Assembly: GCF_003201955.1 (NCBI RefSeq)
Contig: NZ_QJJM01000005.1
Coordinates: 62,001-126,000, forward strand
Source: Blastomonas natatoria
Lineage (GTDB): Bacteria; Pseudomonadota; Alphaproteobacteria; Sphingomonadales; Sphingomonadaceae
Direction: 5' to 3'
Length of the DNA: 64,000 nucleotides
Shown piece after piece: positions 36,308 to 44,697 of this stretch (positions within the stretch are counted from its first letter, which is position 1; every line of letters begins with the position of its first letter). The notes beneath the pieces are model-generated. The model had not been told where the DNA came from and did not search any database. It worked only from the letters and a program-made list of their open reading frames with translations. Position numbers and translations under genes: made by a program.

Positions 36308-38572
36308 TCAGCCCACCACGCCCGCCGAGGCCAGCAGCGCCAGCGTCAGCAGATCGCCAGCGGTCGAGGACATGGCGGCAATCTGCACCGGCTTTTCCAT
36401 GCCGATCAGCATCGGTCCGATCATCGCGTCGCCGCCCAGTTCGCGCAGCAGCTTGGCCGAAAGATTGGCCGATTGCAGCCCCGGCATGATCAGCACATTG
36501 GCCGGTGCCGACAGACGGCAGAACGGATAATTGGCCATCAGCCTGGGGTTGAGCGCGACGTCGGGCGACATCTCGCCTTCATATTCGAATGCGACCCCGC
36601 GCTGATCCAGGATGCTCACCGCGTCGCGGATATTGTCCAGCCAGCGACCCGAAGGATTGCCGAAATTGGAATAGGACAGGAACGCGACACGCGGTTCATG
36701 CCCCAGACGCCGCGCGACATGGGCGGTGTTCTCCGCGATGCACGCCAGTTCCTCGGCGCTTGGCCGCTCGTTTACCGTGGTATCGGCCAGGAACACCGTG
36801 TGACTCTTGCCGACCATCACATGGATGCCAAAAGGCGTTTCGCCCGGCTTGGGATCGAGCACGCGGCGAATCTCGCGCATCGACTGGCCGAAAGTGCGGG
36901 TAATGCCGGTCAGCATCGCACCGGCCTCGCCCAGATGCAGCAGCGCCGAGCCGAAGATGTTGCGATCCTGGTTGACCATGCGCTTGACGTCGCGCTTGAG
37001 ATAACCGCGCCGCTGCAGCCGTTCGTAGAGCACGTCGACCATGTGCGGCACCAGCGGCGAGTTGGCGCTGTTGTGCACCTCGAACGCCATGGGATCGTCG
37101 ACCGCCAGTTCCTTCAGCTTGTCGCGGACGCGCTGTTCGCGGCCGACCAGCACCGGCGTGCCATAGCCGCCATCGCGGAACTGGATCGCGGCGCGCAGCA
37201 CCACTTCTTCCTCGGCCTCGGCAAAGACCACGCGCTTGGGATTGGCGCGCGCATCGCTATAGACCTGGGTCAGCACGGCGGTCGTCGGGTTGAGCCTGGA
37301 CTTGAGCGAATGGCGATATTCGGCCATGTCCTCGATGCGCTTCTGCGCGACGCCGGTGTCCATCGCCGCCTGCGCGACCGCCGCCGAAACGCGCTCCATC
37401 AACCGCGGATCGAACGGTGCCGGAATGATGTAGTCGACGCCGAATTTCTGGCTCGCACCGCCATAAGCCGCAGCGACCTCCTCGGGCACCTGCTCGCGCG
37501 CCAGTTCGGCGATCGCCTTGGCCGCCGCGATCTTCATTTCCTCGTTGATCGCCGTCGCACGCACATCAAGCGCGCCGCGGAAGATGAACGGGAAACCCAG
37601 CACATTGTTGACCTGGTTGGGATAGTCCGACCGGCCGGTGGCGATGATCGCATCGGGGCGCGCCGCCTTGGCATCGGGCGGCGTGATTTCCGGGTCGGGA
37701 TTGGCCATGGCGAAGATGATCGGCTGGGGCGCCATCTTCATCACCATCTCGGGCTTGAGCGCCCCTGCGGCCGAAAGCCCCAGGAAGATATCGGCGCCAT
37801 CCAGCGCCTCTTCGAGCGTCCGCCGGTCGGTCTTGGCGGCATGCGCCGACTTCCACTGATCCAGATCGTCGCGGCCCTGATAGATCACGCCCGAGCGGTC
37901 GCACATCAGCACATTGTCGTGCCGCACGCCCATCGCCTTGATCAGCTCGGTACAGGCGATGGCAGCGGCGCCCGCACCATTGACCACCACCTTCACATCG
38001 GCAAAGTCACGCCCCGTGAGGTAACAGGCGTTGAGCAGGCCGGCGGCGGATATGATCGCCGTGCCGTGCTGGTCATCGTGCATGACCGGAATGTTCATCC
38101 GCTCTTTCAGCGCCTGTTCGATGATGAAACAGGCAGGTGCGCCGATATCTTCCAGGTTGATGCCGCCGAAGCTCGGCTCGAGCAGCTCGACGCACTCGAT
38201 GAACCGGTCGACATCCTCGGTATTCACCTCGATATCGATCGAATCCACATCCGCGAAGCGCTTGAACAGCACCGCCTTGCCTTCCATCACCGGCTTGGAG
38301 GCCAGCGCGCCCAGATTGCCGAGGCCAAGGATTGCGGTGCCGTTGGAGATGACCGCAACCAGGTTGCCCTTGGCGGTATAGTCATAGGCAGTGGCCGGGT
38401 CTTCGGCAATGGCGCGCACCGGCACGGCGACGCCTGGCGAATAGGCGAGGCTCAGATCGCGCTGGGTAGCCATCGGCTTGGAGGCGATGATCTCGAGCTT
38501 GCCGGGGCGCCCGGTGGAATGGAAGTGCAGCGCCTCGCGCTCGGTGAACTGGACGTTGCTCTTCTCGCTCAT
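36308..38572 (-). CDS. maeB: NADP-dependent malic enzyme with phosphotransacetylase-like domain
   Basis: Oxidative decarboxylation of malate to pyruvate with NADPH production. 754 residues in the two-part MaeB architecture. The malic enzyme domain (1-430) has [34 protein letters not shown] and the cofactor motif [15 protein letters not shown]-terminal phosphate acetyl/butyryltransferase-like domain follows (440-754), regulatory in known family members. Length and motif order are complete. It is convergent with the sensor kinase, with no spacer. Confidence 0.95.
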   Translation of the reverse strand: MSEKSNVQFTEREALHFHSTGRPGKLEIIASKPMATQRDLSLAYSPGVAVPVRAIAEDPATAYDYTAKGNLVAVISNGTAILGLGNLGALASKPVMEGKAVLFKRFADVDSIDIEVNTEDVDRFIECVELLEPSFGGINLEDIGAPACFIIEQALKERMNIPVMHDDQHGTAIISAAGLLNACYLTGRDFADVKVVVNGAGAAAIACTELIKAMGVRHDNVLMCDRSGVIYQGRDDLDQWKSAHAAKTDRRTLEEALDGADIFLGLSAAGALKPEMVMKMAPQPIIFAMANPDPEITPPDAKAARPDAIIATGRSDYPNQVNNVLGFPFIFRGALDVRATAINEEMKIAAAKAIAELAREQVPEEVAAAYGGASQKFGVDYIIPAPFDPRLMERVSAAVAQAAMDTGVAQKRIEDMAEYRHSLKSRLNPTTAVLTQVYSDARANPKRVVFAEAEEEVVLRAAIQFRDGGYGTPVLVGREQRVRDKLKELAVDDPMAFEVHNSANSPLVPHMVDVLYERLQRRGYLKRDVKRMVNQDRNIFGSALLHLGEAGAMLTGITRTFGQSMREIRRVLDPKPGETPFGIHVMVGKSHTVFLADTTVNERPSAEELACIAENTAHVARRLGHEPRVAFLSYSNFGNPSGRWLDNIRDAVSILDQRGVAFEYEGEMSPDVALNPRLMANYPFCRLSAPANVLIMPGLQSANLSAKLLRELGGDAMIGPMLIGMEKPVQIAAMSSTAGDLLTLALLASAGVVG

Positions 38573-38740
38573 CGACAGGCCCTTGTCTGGCGACCGCAGG
38601 GGCGCGGCCGCAGGTTGATTCGATTGTGGTTTTGCCGATTGCCGGCCTGATGGTTTGAGGACGCCCCGCAGGTTCGTGCATAGCCGTGACGGTACGGATT
38701 GGGCAAGTGTTCGCGCGGGGAAATGTTGCGCAGCACGCGG

Positions 38741-40693
38741 TTACAGCATGAGGGGATCGCCGCGCAGGGCCGCTGCCACGAGGTCGGGCCGCTGGAAGAG
38801 CAGCATGCGCCCCGCCCCGGCCACGACATGCGCGGCCGCGCCCGGCCAGAGCGATTGCCAATAGGGCACGGAATCGGATGCCTCGTACATCGTGTCCTCG
38901 GCCCCGCACAGGATCGTGATCGGGCTGCCATCGGCTAGCGGCTGCACCGTGTCGTGCGGCTCGGACCGGGCGATCGCCAGAAAGCCTGCGCCGCCCTGCA
39001 TCGCGCTTTGCTGCGTGGACCGGACATAGGCGGCGAGAATCTCCGGATCGGCCAGCGTCGCCCGGTCTGCGGCAGAGCCGCCGACGACCTGCAGCACCAG
39101 ACGCTCGACGGTGCCCGCCGAGGCGCGGCGCGACAGATGGGTCGCCAGGGGCCCGATCAATCCGGGCCGCGAATAGACCAGCTTCTTCACATGCCCTTGC
39201 AGACCGTTCAAACGGCCATCGGCGCGGGGCGGCGGCTCCGGATTGAGCACCACGGCGCGGTCGAAGCGATCCGGATATTGTGCGGCAAAATGGGCCAGCA
39301 CCATCGTGCCGCCTCGCGCCAGGATGGAGGTTCGCGCGATGCCGAGCGTGTCGAGTATCTCCAGAATGTCGCGCATGTTGTGCTTCAGATAATCGCCCTC
39401 GACCATCGCGGTCAGGCCGAAACCGGGCCGGTCGAGCGTGATCGGACGGATTCCGCCGGCCTGCAGCGCGCTGATCGCGCTGGTGGGCAGATGCCGGCCT
39501 GTGGTCGCGGTGTGCAGGCAGATCAGCGGTATCGCGTCACGCGGTCCATGATCGGCAAAGGCGATGCGCCCCGGCCGATCCGCTCGTGGCAGCAACCGCA
39601 ACGGCTCTGCGCCGCGTGTCGCCACCGACAGGTCGATATCGGTCGCCTCGGCCAGTGCGGCAACAGCCTGGATATGCCCGACGAGAGTTGTCAGCTGCAC
39701 CACTGAGCTGAGCTCGCATTGCACGAAGATCGCCTTGAGTTCGGCCTTGACGACATTGACCGACAGCATCAGCCGCTGCGCGCACTCTTCCCGCGTGAGC
39801 CCGCGCGCCATGGCATCGGCAATGCGCGCCTGGCGTTCGGTCAGGCCGAATATGTCGCGCAGCACCGGCTCGACCGCGAGCCCCCCCGGTTGCTCTCCGC
39901 TTTCGATCTGCAGGCAGAGCGCGACGAACTCGCCCTGACGATGGCAGCCTGCCCTCGCCATGGCAGACTTGATCGCGTCGCGCCCGGTCTCATAGGCGAT
40001 GCCTTCCAGCCGAGCCGCCTCGCGCACGTCGCCGCCGCGCACCAGGGCTTCCGCCATGCTGACTTCGCGCGCGGTAAAGCCGAACATCCGTGCCGCGCTC
40101 GCGAGCCCGCGCGGTTGCAGCGTCGGCGGAAGATGGGCGACCAATGCGTAATCCGCGCGTCCCTTTTCCAGCGCGCGGCGCACCTCAGGGGCCAATGGCC
40201 AGTGACGCGCAGCCGCCAGCGGCGCTGCAGCCACCGCGATGAACTTGCCATCGCGCCCGGCAGCGCCGGAGGCGTCCTCGAGCAGATAGGAGACGCTCGC
40301 GCGCCCCTGTTTCAACGCGCCCAGCTCGGCCCGGCCGCGATGCAGCGGCGCGGCCCAGGCGGCAAAGGCAGGATCGGCAATGATGATCGTGCCATCGGCA
40401 TCACAGGCGGCCGAGGCATAGGCGCGCGGATTGACAAAAGCGGGACCCGCGGGTGCACGATCGGCATCGTCCATCAGCGCTTCGGCCAGCGCTTCGGGCG
40501 CTTCGGCCAGCAGGGCGCCAAAGCCTTCGGCATCCTCGTGCAGCATGTCGAGCGGGTTGCGGTCATCGGCCGAAGACCGGAACCGTTCGAGAAAACGCTG
40601 TGCGCGCGACACGGCAAAGCCCCCTGCCTGAAGCGCGACCCCCAAGGCGCGGACATTGTGTGCCAAGCCGGGGATATTGGCAAGGCTTGCCAC
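38741..40693 (-). CDS. LuxR-type regulator fused to a degenerate alpha/beta-hydrolase domain
   Basis: 650 residues, soluble. Two LuxR-like helix-turn-helix segments in tandem: FGFTAREVSMAEALVRGGD (204-222) and FGLTERQARIADAMARGLT (282-300); the second has the full C-terminal recognition layout. From about 375 to the end is an alpha/beta-hydrolase fold. At the nucleophile elbow the usual G-x-S-x-G is ARGGT (459-463), with Gly461 in the Ser position. The terminal His motif reads AGAGRM with Arg629, while the acid in CGAED is kept. So it should bind but not hydrolyse a ligand. It starts with GTG, 53 bases from the divergent enoyl-CoA hydratase gene, a likely target. Confidence 0.85.
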   Translation of the reverse strand: MASLANIPGLAHNVRALGVALQAGGFAVSRAQRFLERFRSSADDRNPLDMLHEDAEGFGALLAEAPEALAEALMDDADRAPAGPAFVNPRAYASAACDADGTIIIADPAFAAWAAPLHRGRAELGALKQGRASVSYLLEDASGAAGRDGKFIAVAAAPLAAARHWPLAPEVRRALEKGRADYALVAHLPPTLQPRGLASAARMFGFTAREVSMAEALVRGGDVREAARLEGIAYETGRDAIKSAMARAGCHRQGEFVALCLQIESGEQPGGLAVEPVLRDIFGLTERQARIADAMARGLTREECAQRLMLSVNVVKAELKAIFVQCELSSVVQLTTLVGHIQAVAALAEATDIDLSVATRGAEPLRLLPRADRPGRIAFADHGPRDAIPLICLHTATTGRHLPTSAISALQAGGIRPITLDRPGFGLTAMVEGDYLKHNMRDILEILDTLGIARTSILARGGTMVLAHFAAQYPDRFDRAVVLNPEPPPRADGRLNGLQGHVKKLVYSRPGLIGPLATHLSRRASAGTVERLVLQVVGGSAADRATLADPEILAAYVRSTQQSAMQGGAGFLAIARSEPHDTVQPLADGSPITILCGAEDTMYEASDSVPYWQSLWPGAAAHVVAGAGRMLLFQRPDLVAAALRGDPLML

Positions 40694-40746
40694 CCATGCG
40701 CGGCCCGCATAGCCTGAATCCGGATTATAGAAGCCAGGAGAGAGAC

Positions 40747-41526
40747 ATGCCGCTGGTGTCCATCGAATTGGCCGACAGCGTCGCCATCGTGACCCTGAAC
40801 CGGCCCGAGGCGATGAATGCCTTGTCCAGCGCTTTGCGTGCCGAGCTAGCCGATGCCATGCGGGCAGTGGCCAAGGATGACGCGGTGCGCGCGGTGGTGC
40901 TGACCGGCGCGGGCACCCGCGCGTTCACGGCGGGGCTCGATCTCAAGGAGCTGGGCGCGAGCACCGAGGGGCTGGGTGCGGCCAATGCGACCGATCCCCG
41001 GGACAATCCGGTCAAGGCTGTCGAACAATGCGCCAAGCCGGTGATCGGCGCGATCAACGGGGTCGCGATCACCGGCGGGTTCGAGCTGGCTCTGGCCTGC
41101 GACGTGCTGATCGCGTCCACCAACGCCCGCTTTGCCGATACCCACGCGCGGGTGGGCATCATGCCCGGCTGGGGCCTGTCGCAGAAACTGTCGCGGATGA
41201 TCGGCATTTCGCGTGCCAAGGAGCTGTCCCTGACCGGCAATTTCCTCGACGCTGCCACCGCCGAACGCTGGGGCCTGGTCAATCGCGTCGTCCAAGCCGA
41301 AGAACTGCTCCCTGTCGCCACTGCCCTGGCGCGCGACATGGCCAATATCGACCCCGTCATGGTCGCGGCCTACAAGCGGCTGATCGACGATGGCTTTGGG
41401 ATGAGCCTGGCCGACGGGCTGGCGCTGGAGGCGCAAAGATCGACCGACGCCAATCGCCAGGTTGCGCCGGAAGCGGTCGAACAGGCGCGGCTCGCGGTGA
41501 TGGCGCGCGGCCGCAGTCAGGGCTGA
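40747..41526 (+). CDS. enoyl-CoA hydratase/isomerase family protein
   Basis: 259-residue crotonase-fold enzyme. It shows RAFTAGLDLKEL (first oxyanion-hole strand) and GAINGVAITGGFELALACD (second, with the conserved Glu). AGGAGA lies before the ATG; the longer upstream frame is discarded because it overlaps the divergent regulator. It is first of a fatty-acid oxidation set with acyl-CoA dehydrogenase (118 bases later) and thioesterase. The usual second catalytic Glu region reads GIMPGWGLSQKL, so the reaction may differ from plain hydration. Confidence 0.9.
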   Translation: MPLVSIELADSVAIVTLNRPEAMNALSSALRAELADAMRAVAKDDAVRAVVLTGAGTRAFTAGLDLKELGASTEGLGAANATDPRDNPVKAVEQCAKPVIGAINGVAITGGFELALACDVLIASTNARFADTHARVGIMPGWGLSQKLSRMIGISRAKELSLTGNFLDAATAERWGLVNRVVQAEELLPVATALARDMANIDPVMVAAYKRLIDDGFGMSLADGLALEAQRSTDANRQVAPEAVEQARLAVMARGRSQG

Positions 41527-41643
41527 AACGATCTTAACCGAGCGATTAAATAGCGATTGACGTTTACGTCAACGCAGCGCTAGACCTTGAAGCACTGCCA
41601 CGCGGCATGAATCGCGTGGCCGAGGATTCACCGGAGAGAAGCC

Positions 41644-42798
41644 ATGTCGCTCGATGAACTTGCCCGCACCGCCTATACCCCTGATCATGAAGCCTTTCGC
41701 CAGACCGTGCGCCGCTTCATGCAGGAAGAAGTGGCCCCCAATGCGGTCAAATGGGACGAGGAAAAGATTGTTCCACGTGAAATCTGGCCCAAGGCAGGCG
41801 AGCTCGGCATGCTGTGCCCGACAGTTCCGGAAGAATATGGCGGCCTGGGCCTGGACTTCGGCTATAACGCCATTGTCAACGAGGAAGCCGCCTATTTCGG
41901 CGGATCGCCGCTCGGCTTCTCGCTGCAGTCGGACATCGTGGTCAACTATCTCGTCCAGTACGGTTCCGAAGAGCAGAAGCAGAAATGGCTGCCGCGGCTT
42001 GTCTCCGGCGAGACGATCACCGCCATCGCGATGACCGAGCCTGGCACGGGCTCCGACCTGCAGGGCATCCGCACGACGGCCAAGAAGGATGGCAACCATT
42101 ACGTCATCAACGGGTCAAAGACCTATATCACCAACGGCCAAAATGCCGACCTGATCCTGGTCTGCGCCAAGACCGATACCGAGGTGCAGCCGGCCTGGAA
42201 GGGCGTGTCGATCATCCTGGTCGAAGCCGATCGCGAAGGCTTTGCGCGCGGGCGCAATCTCGACAAGATCGGCCAGGACGCCGCCGATACGTCGGAACTG
42301 TTCTTCAACGACGTGCGCGTGCCGATGACCAACTGCCTCGGCGAAGAGGGCAAGGGCTTCATCTACCTGATGAGCGAACTGCCGCAGGAGCGCCTGTCGA
42401 TCGCCGTGTCCGCCCAGGCTTCGGCGCAGAAGGCCTATGACGATACCGTCGCCTTCGTGAAGGACCGAAAGGCCTTCGGCAAGACGGTGTTCGATTTCCA
42501 GAACACCCGGTTCGTGCTCGCCGACCTCAAGACCAAGCTGCAGGTCGGCTGGGCGCATCTCGACTGGGCGCTGAACCGCCACGCCAAGAAGGAACTGACG
42601 GCCACCGAAGGTGCTGCTGCCAAGCTGTGGCACACCGAACTGCAGTGGGAGATCATGGACAAGTGCCTCCAGCTCCATGGCGGCGCAGGTTACATGAACG
42701 AATATCCGATCGCGCGGGCCTGGCGCGGTGCGCGCGTGACGCGCATCTTCGGCGGCACCAACGAGATCATGAAGGAACTGATCGGTCGTTCGCTCTGA
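41644..42798 (+). CDS. acyl-CoA dehydrogenase, LCAD-like
   Basis: FAD enzyme of 384 residues for alpha,beta-dehydrogenation of acyl-CoA. TAIAMTEPGTGSDLQGIRT is the FAD/substrate signature, and the C-terminal region has LQLHGGAGYMNEYPIARAWR. The position that holds catalytic Glu in medium/short-chain enzymes (IYEGT) is RIFGGTNEI here, as in long-chain types, where the base lies in a helix with ELPQER. That segment is present (MSELPQERLSIA). GGAGAG precedes the ATG. Operon-like with the hydratase and thioesterase. Confidence 0.93.
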   Translation: MSLDELARTAYTPDHEAFRQTVRRFMQEEVAPNAVKWDEEKIVPREIWPKAGELGMLCPTVPEEYGGLGLDFGYNAIVNEEAAYFGGSPLGFSLQSDIVVNYLVQYGSEEQKQKWLPRLVSGETITAIAMTEPGTGSDLQGIRTTAKKDGNHYVINGSKTYITNGQNADLILVCAKTDTEVQPAWKGVSIILVEADREGFARGRNLDKIGQDAADTSELFFNDVRVPMTNCLGEEGKGFIYLMSELPQERLSIAVSAQASAQKAYDDTVAFVKDRKAFGKTVFDFQNTRFVLADLKTKLQVGWAHLDWALNRHAKKELTATEGAAAKLWHTELQWEIMDKCLQLHGGAGYMNEYPIARAWRGARVTRIFGGTNEIMKELIGRSL

Positions 42799-42821
42799 AC
42801 GGCCTGTCAGGACTCGACTGA

Positions 42822-43256
42822 ATGCCCAGATCCGAAGCCTGGCAGCGCGAACCGGAAAGCTATCCGTTCAGCACGGTCACCGAGACGCGCTTCCAGGACC
42901 TCGACCCGCTCGGCCATATCAACAATGTCGCGATGGCGGCGCTGTTCGAGAATGGCCGGGTGCGGTTCAACCGCAATCTGGGGCTGGAACGCCGCCAGCC
43001 CGGCGAGCGCTGGCTGATCGCGTCGGTTGCGATCGATTATGTCGCCGAGGCGCATTTCCCCGACCCGGTCGAAGTGATGAGCGGAATCGGGCGCATCGGC
43101 TCGTCCAGCTGGGACATCTGTTCCGCCGCCTTCCAGCAAGGCGTGTGCGTTGCGACCTGCGTCTCGACGCTGGTGCTGACCGACAGGAACGGCCCAAAGG
43201 CGATCCCCGATCCGCTGCGGCGGCGCTATGAAGAGCTGTTCGTCCGCAAGCCCTAG
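42822..43256 (+). CDS. hotdog-fold acyl-CoA thioesterase
   Basis: 144 residues of the 4-hydroxybenzoyl-CoA thioesterase/YbgC group. The catalytic-type segment FQDLDPLGHINNVAMAALF has the Asp and the HxN pattern. Expected to release CoA from acyl-CoA. It starts 23 bases after the acyl-CoA dehydrogenase, consistent with one transcript. The chain-length preference cannot be read. Confidence 0.85.
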   Translation: MPRSEAWQREPESYPFSTVTETRFQDLDPLGHINNVAMAALFENGRVRFNRNLGLERRQPGERWLIASVAIDYVAEAHFPDPVEVMSGIGRIGSSSWDICSAAFQQGVCVATCVSTLVLTDRNGPKAIPDPLRRRYEELFVRKP

Positions 43257-43267
43257 TGAATTGATTT

Positions 43268-43312
43268 TGACATTTGCATCCCCTTGCGGCGGGATTGGGT
43301 CTGCAAATGTCA
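43268..43312. repeat. 11-bp perfect inverted repeat between convergent genes
   Basis: TGACATTTGCA (43268-43278) and TGCAAATGTCA (43302-43312) are exact reverse complements with 23 bases between. An inner ATCCC/GGGAT pair (43278-43282, 43291-43295) could extend the folding. It lies between the thioesterase and YqaA stops and has no T-run. It may act as a two-way transcription stop or be a small palindromic repeat element. Confidence 0.6.
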
Positions 43313-43323
43313 GTATCGGACCA

Positions 43324-43905
43324 CTAGAAGACGAACTTGAGCGCGGCGAAACCGCCGACGAACAGCACGCCGACCACAGTCGTTGCCAGCGCGAAATGCC
43401 GGTCGATCCAGTCCTGCATCGGCTGGCCGAACTTCCACAGCAGAGCGCCGACAAGGAAGAAACGCGCCGATCGCGCGACGATCGAGGCGAAGACGAGAAT
43501 GTAGAGCGGCATCGCCGTTGCACCGGCGGCGATGGTGATGACCTTGAACGGCAGCGGCGTGAAACCGGCGAGCAGCACGATCACCCAGCCCTGCTCGTTG
43601 AAATTGATCTTGAAGGTGTCAAACTGATCGGCAAGGCCATAAAAGTCCAGAATGGCACGGCCGATCGTCTCGAACAGGAAGAAACCGATCGCATAACCGA
43701 GCAGCGCGCCGAGCACGGAGGCGATGGTGCAGATCAGCGCGTACTGGAACGCCTTTTGAGGCCGCGCCAGACACATCGGGGCCAGCATCACATCGGGCGG
43801 AATGGGGAAGAAGCTGGATTCGATGAAACTGACGGCGGCCAGCCAATAGGGCGCCTTTTCATGCGCGGCCTTGGCGAGCGTCCAGTGATAGAGCCGTTTG
43901 AGCAT
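43324..43905 (-). CDS. YqaA/DedA-type membrane protein
   Basis: 193-residue inner-membrane protein of the SNARE-associated/DedA superfamily, YqaA branch. FIESSFFPIPPDVMLAPMCL is the conserved N-terminal re-entrant segment, and LLAGFTPLPFKVITIAAGA is the second. Probably involved in membrane lipid handling. It is convergent with the thioesterase gene. It is separated from the PRC-barrel gene, which also lies on minus, by a strong terminator. Confidence 0.85.
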   Translation of the reverse strand: MLKRLYHWTLAKAAHEKAPYWLAAVSFIESSFFPIPPDVMLAPMCLARPQKAFQYALICTIASVLGALLGYAIGFFLFETIGRAILDFYGLADQFDTFKINFNEQGWVIVLLAGFTPLPFKVITIAAGATAMPLYILVFASIVARSARFFLVGALLWKFGQPMQDWIDRHFALATTVVGVLFVGGFAALKFVF

Positions 43906-44025
43906 CCGGGCGAAACCTTGTCATGTCAGCGCTGATCCGGACGGGATGCAACGGGCGCCGTGCGCCGCGCTCCTTAAGCGCAGGCCCATCACCAAGGCAA
44001 GCCATTCCGCTGCGCATCCACACGG

Positions 44026-44061
44026 AAAAGGGCCGGAAAGCTGATGCTTTCCGGCCCTTTT
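44026..44061 (-). terminator. strong intrinsic terminator (16-bp perfect stem)
   Basis: AAAAGGGCCGGAAAGC (44026-44041) and GCTTTCCGGCCCTTTT (44046-44061) pair perfectly around a TGAT loop. On the minus strand the stem ends in TTTT, directly after the PRC-barrel gene stop at 44081, so it ends that transcript. It is symmetric enough to act in both directions. Confidence 0.85.
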
Positions 44062-44080
44062 CGCGGCTCAGGTGATCGAA

Positions 44081-44458
44081 TCACCAATAGGGCTGGACCT
44101 GCCAGTAATTGTAGACGCTCGACTGGTAGTCACGGTCGTGCGCGCGGTCGCGATCGCTTTCGGAAAAGCGCGGCGCGTCCTTGAGCTGGTCTGCCGTCAC
44201 ATTGACCAGATAGCCGCCGAGTTCGGTGTCATAGCTGAGCTTCGACCACGGCAGACTGTGCAGCTCGCTGCCAATGCCGAGGAAGCCGCCGACCGAGACG
44301 ATAACGTCCGTCACCCGGCCTTCACGCTTGCTGATCAGCATGTTGGTAACAGAACCGATCTTCTCGCGATCGGCGCCATAGACTGCGGTACCGTCAACGC
44401 GGTCGCTCGAAATCGTGTCATAGCCGCGCTCAAGCGTGCTGTCCTGCATCATGTTCAT
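44081..44458 (-). CDS. PRC-barrel domain protein
   Basis: 125 residues, soluble. The PRC-barrel covers about residues 20-90 (GTAVYGADREKIGSVTNML, DVIVSVGGFLGIG). The C-terminus ends YNYWQVQPYW. Such proteins are common in stress regions of alphaproteobacteria, with unknown molecular role. GAGGAGA precedes the ATG at 44458; the upstream frame is discarded. Monocistronic, closed by the terminator at 44026-44061. Confidence 0.88.
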   Translation of the reverse strand: MNMMQDSTLERGYDTISSDRVDGTAVYGADREKIGSVTNMLISKREGRVTDVIVSVGGFLGIGSELHSLPWSKLSYDTELGGYLVNVTADQLKDAPRFSESDRDRAHDRDYQSSVYNYWQVQPYW

Positions 44459-44697
44459 GGGGTGTCTCCTCGTGCTGTCCGCCGTCTGACCTGCTGTTCT
44501 TGGGAAAGTCAGGCTGCTGACCGGGCCGAGAGGCGGTTTGGGGGTGGCCCGGCCAGCAAGACACCAAGGGTTGAACGGCAAAAGCGTTGCTCGGGTCGTC
44601 GCATTCCTGCCCTTGCCTGCCGAGCCGCTTCTGTTTTCGAAATGCCTGGGCTAGGATCGATGGAGAAGCCAGACTGTCGGCATCGCAGGGGGAGAGC

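Noticed and set aside
36473-38650. 725-residue plus-strand open frame
   Set aside because: Antisense of maeB, which has complete family motifs.
40453-40746. Upstream extension of the enoyl-CoA hydratase frame
   Set aside because: It overlaps the divergent regulator gene, and the ATG at 40747 has an AGGAGA ribosome site.
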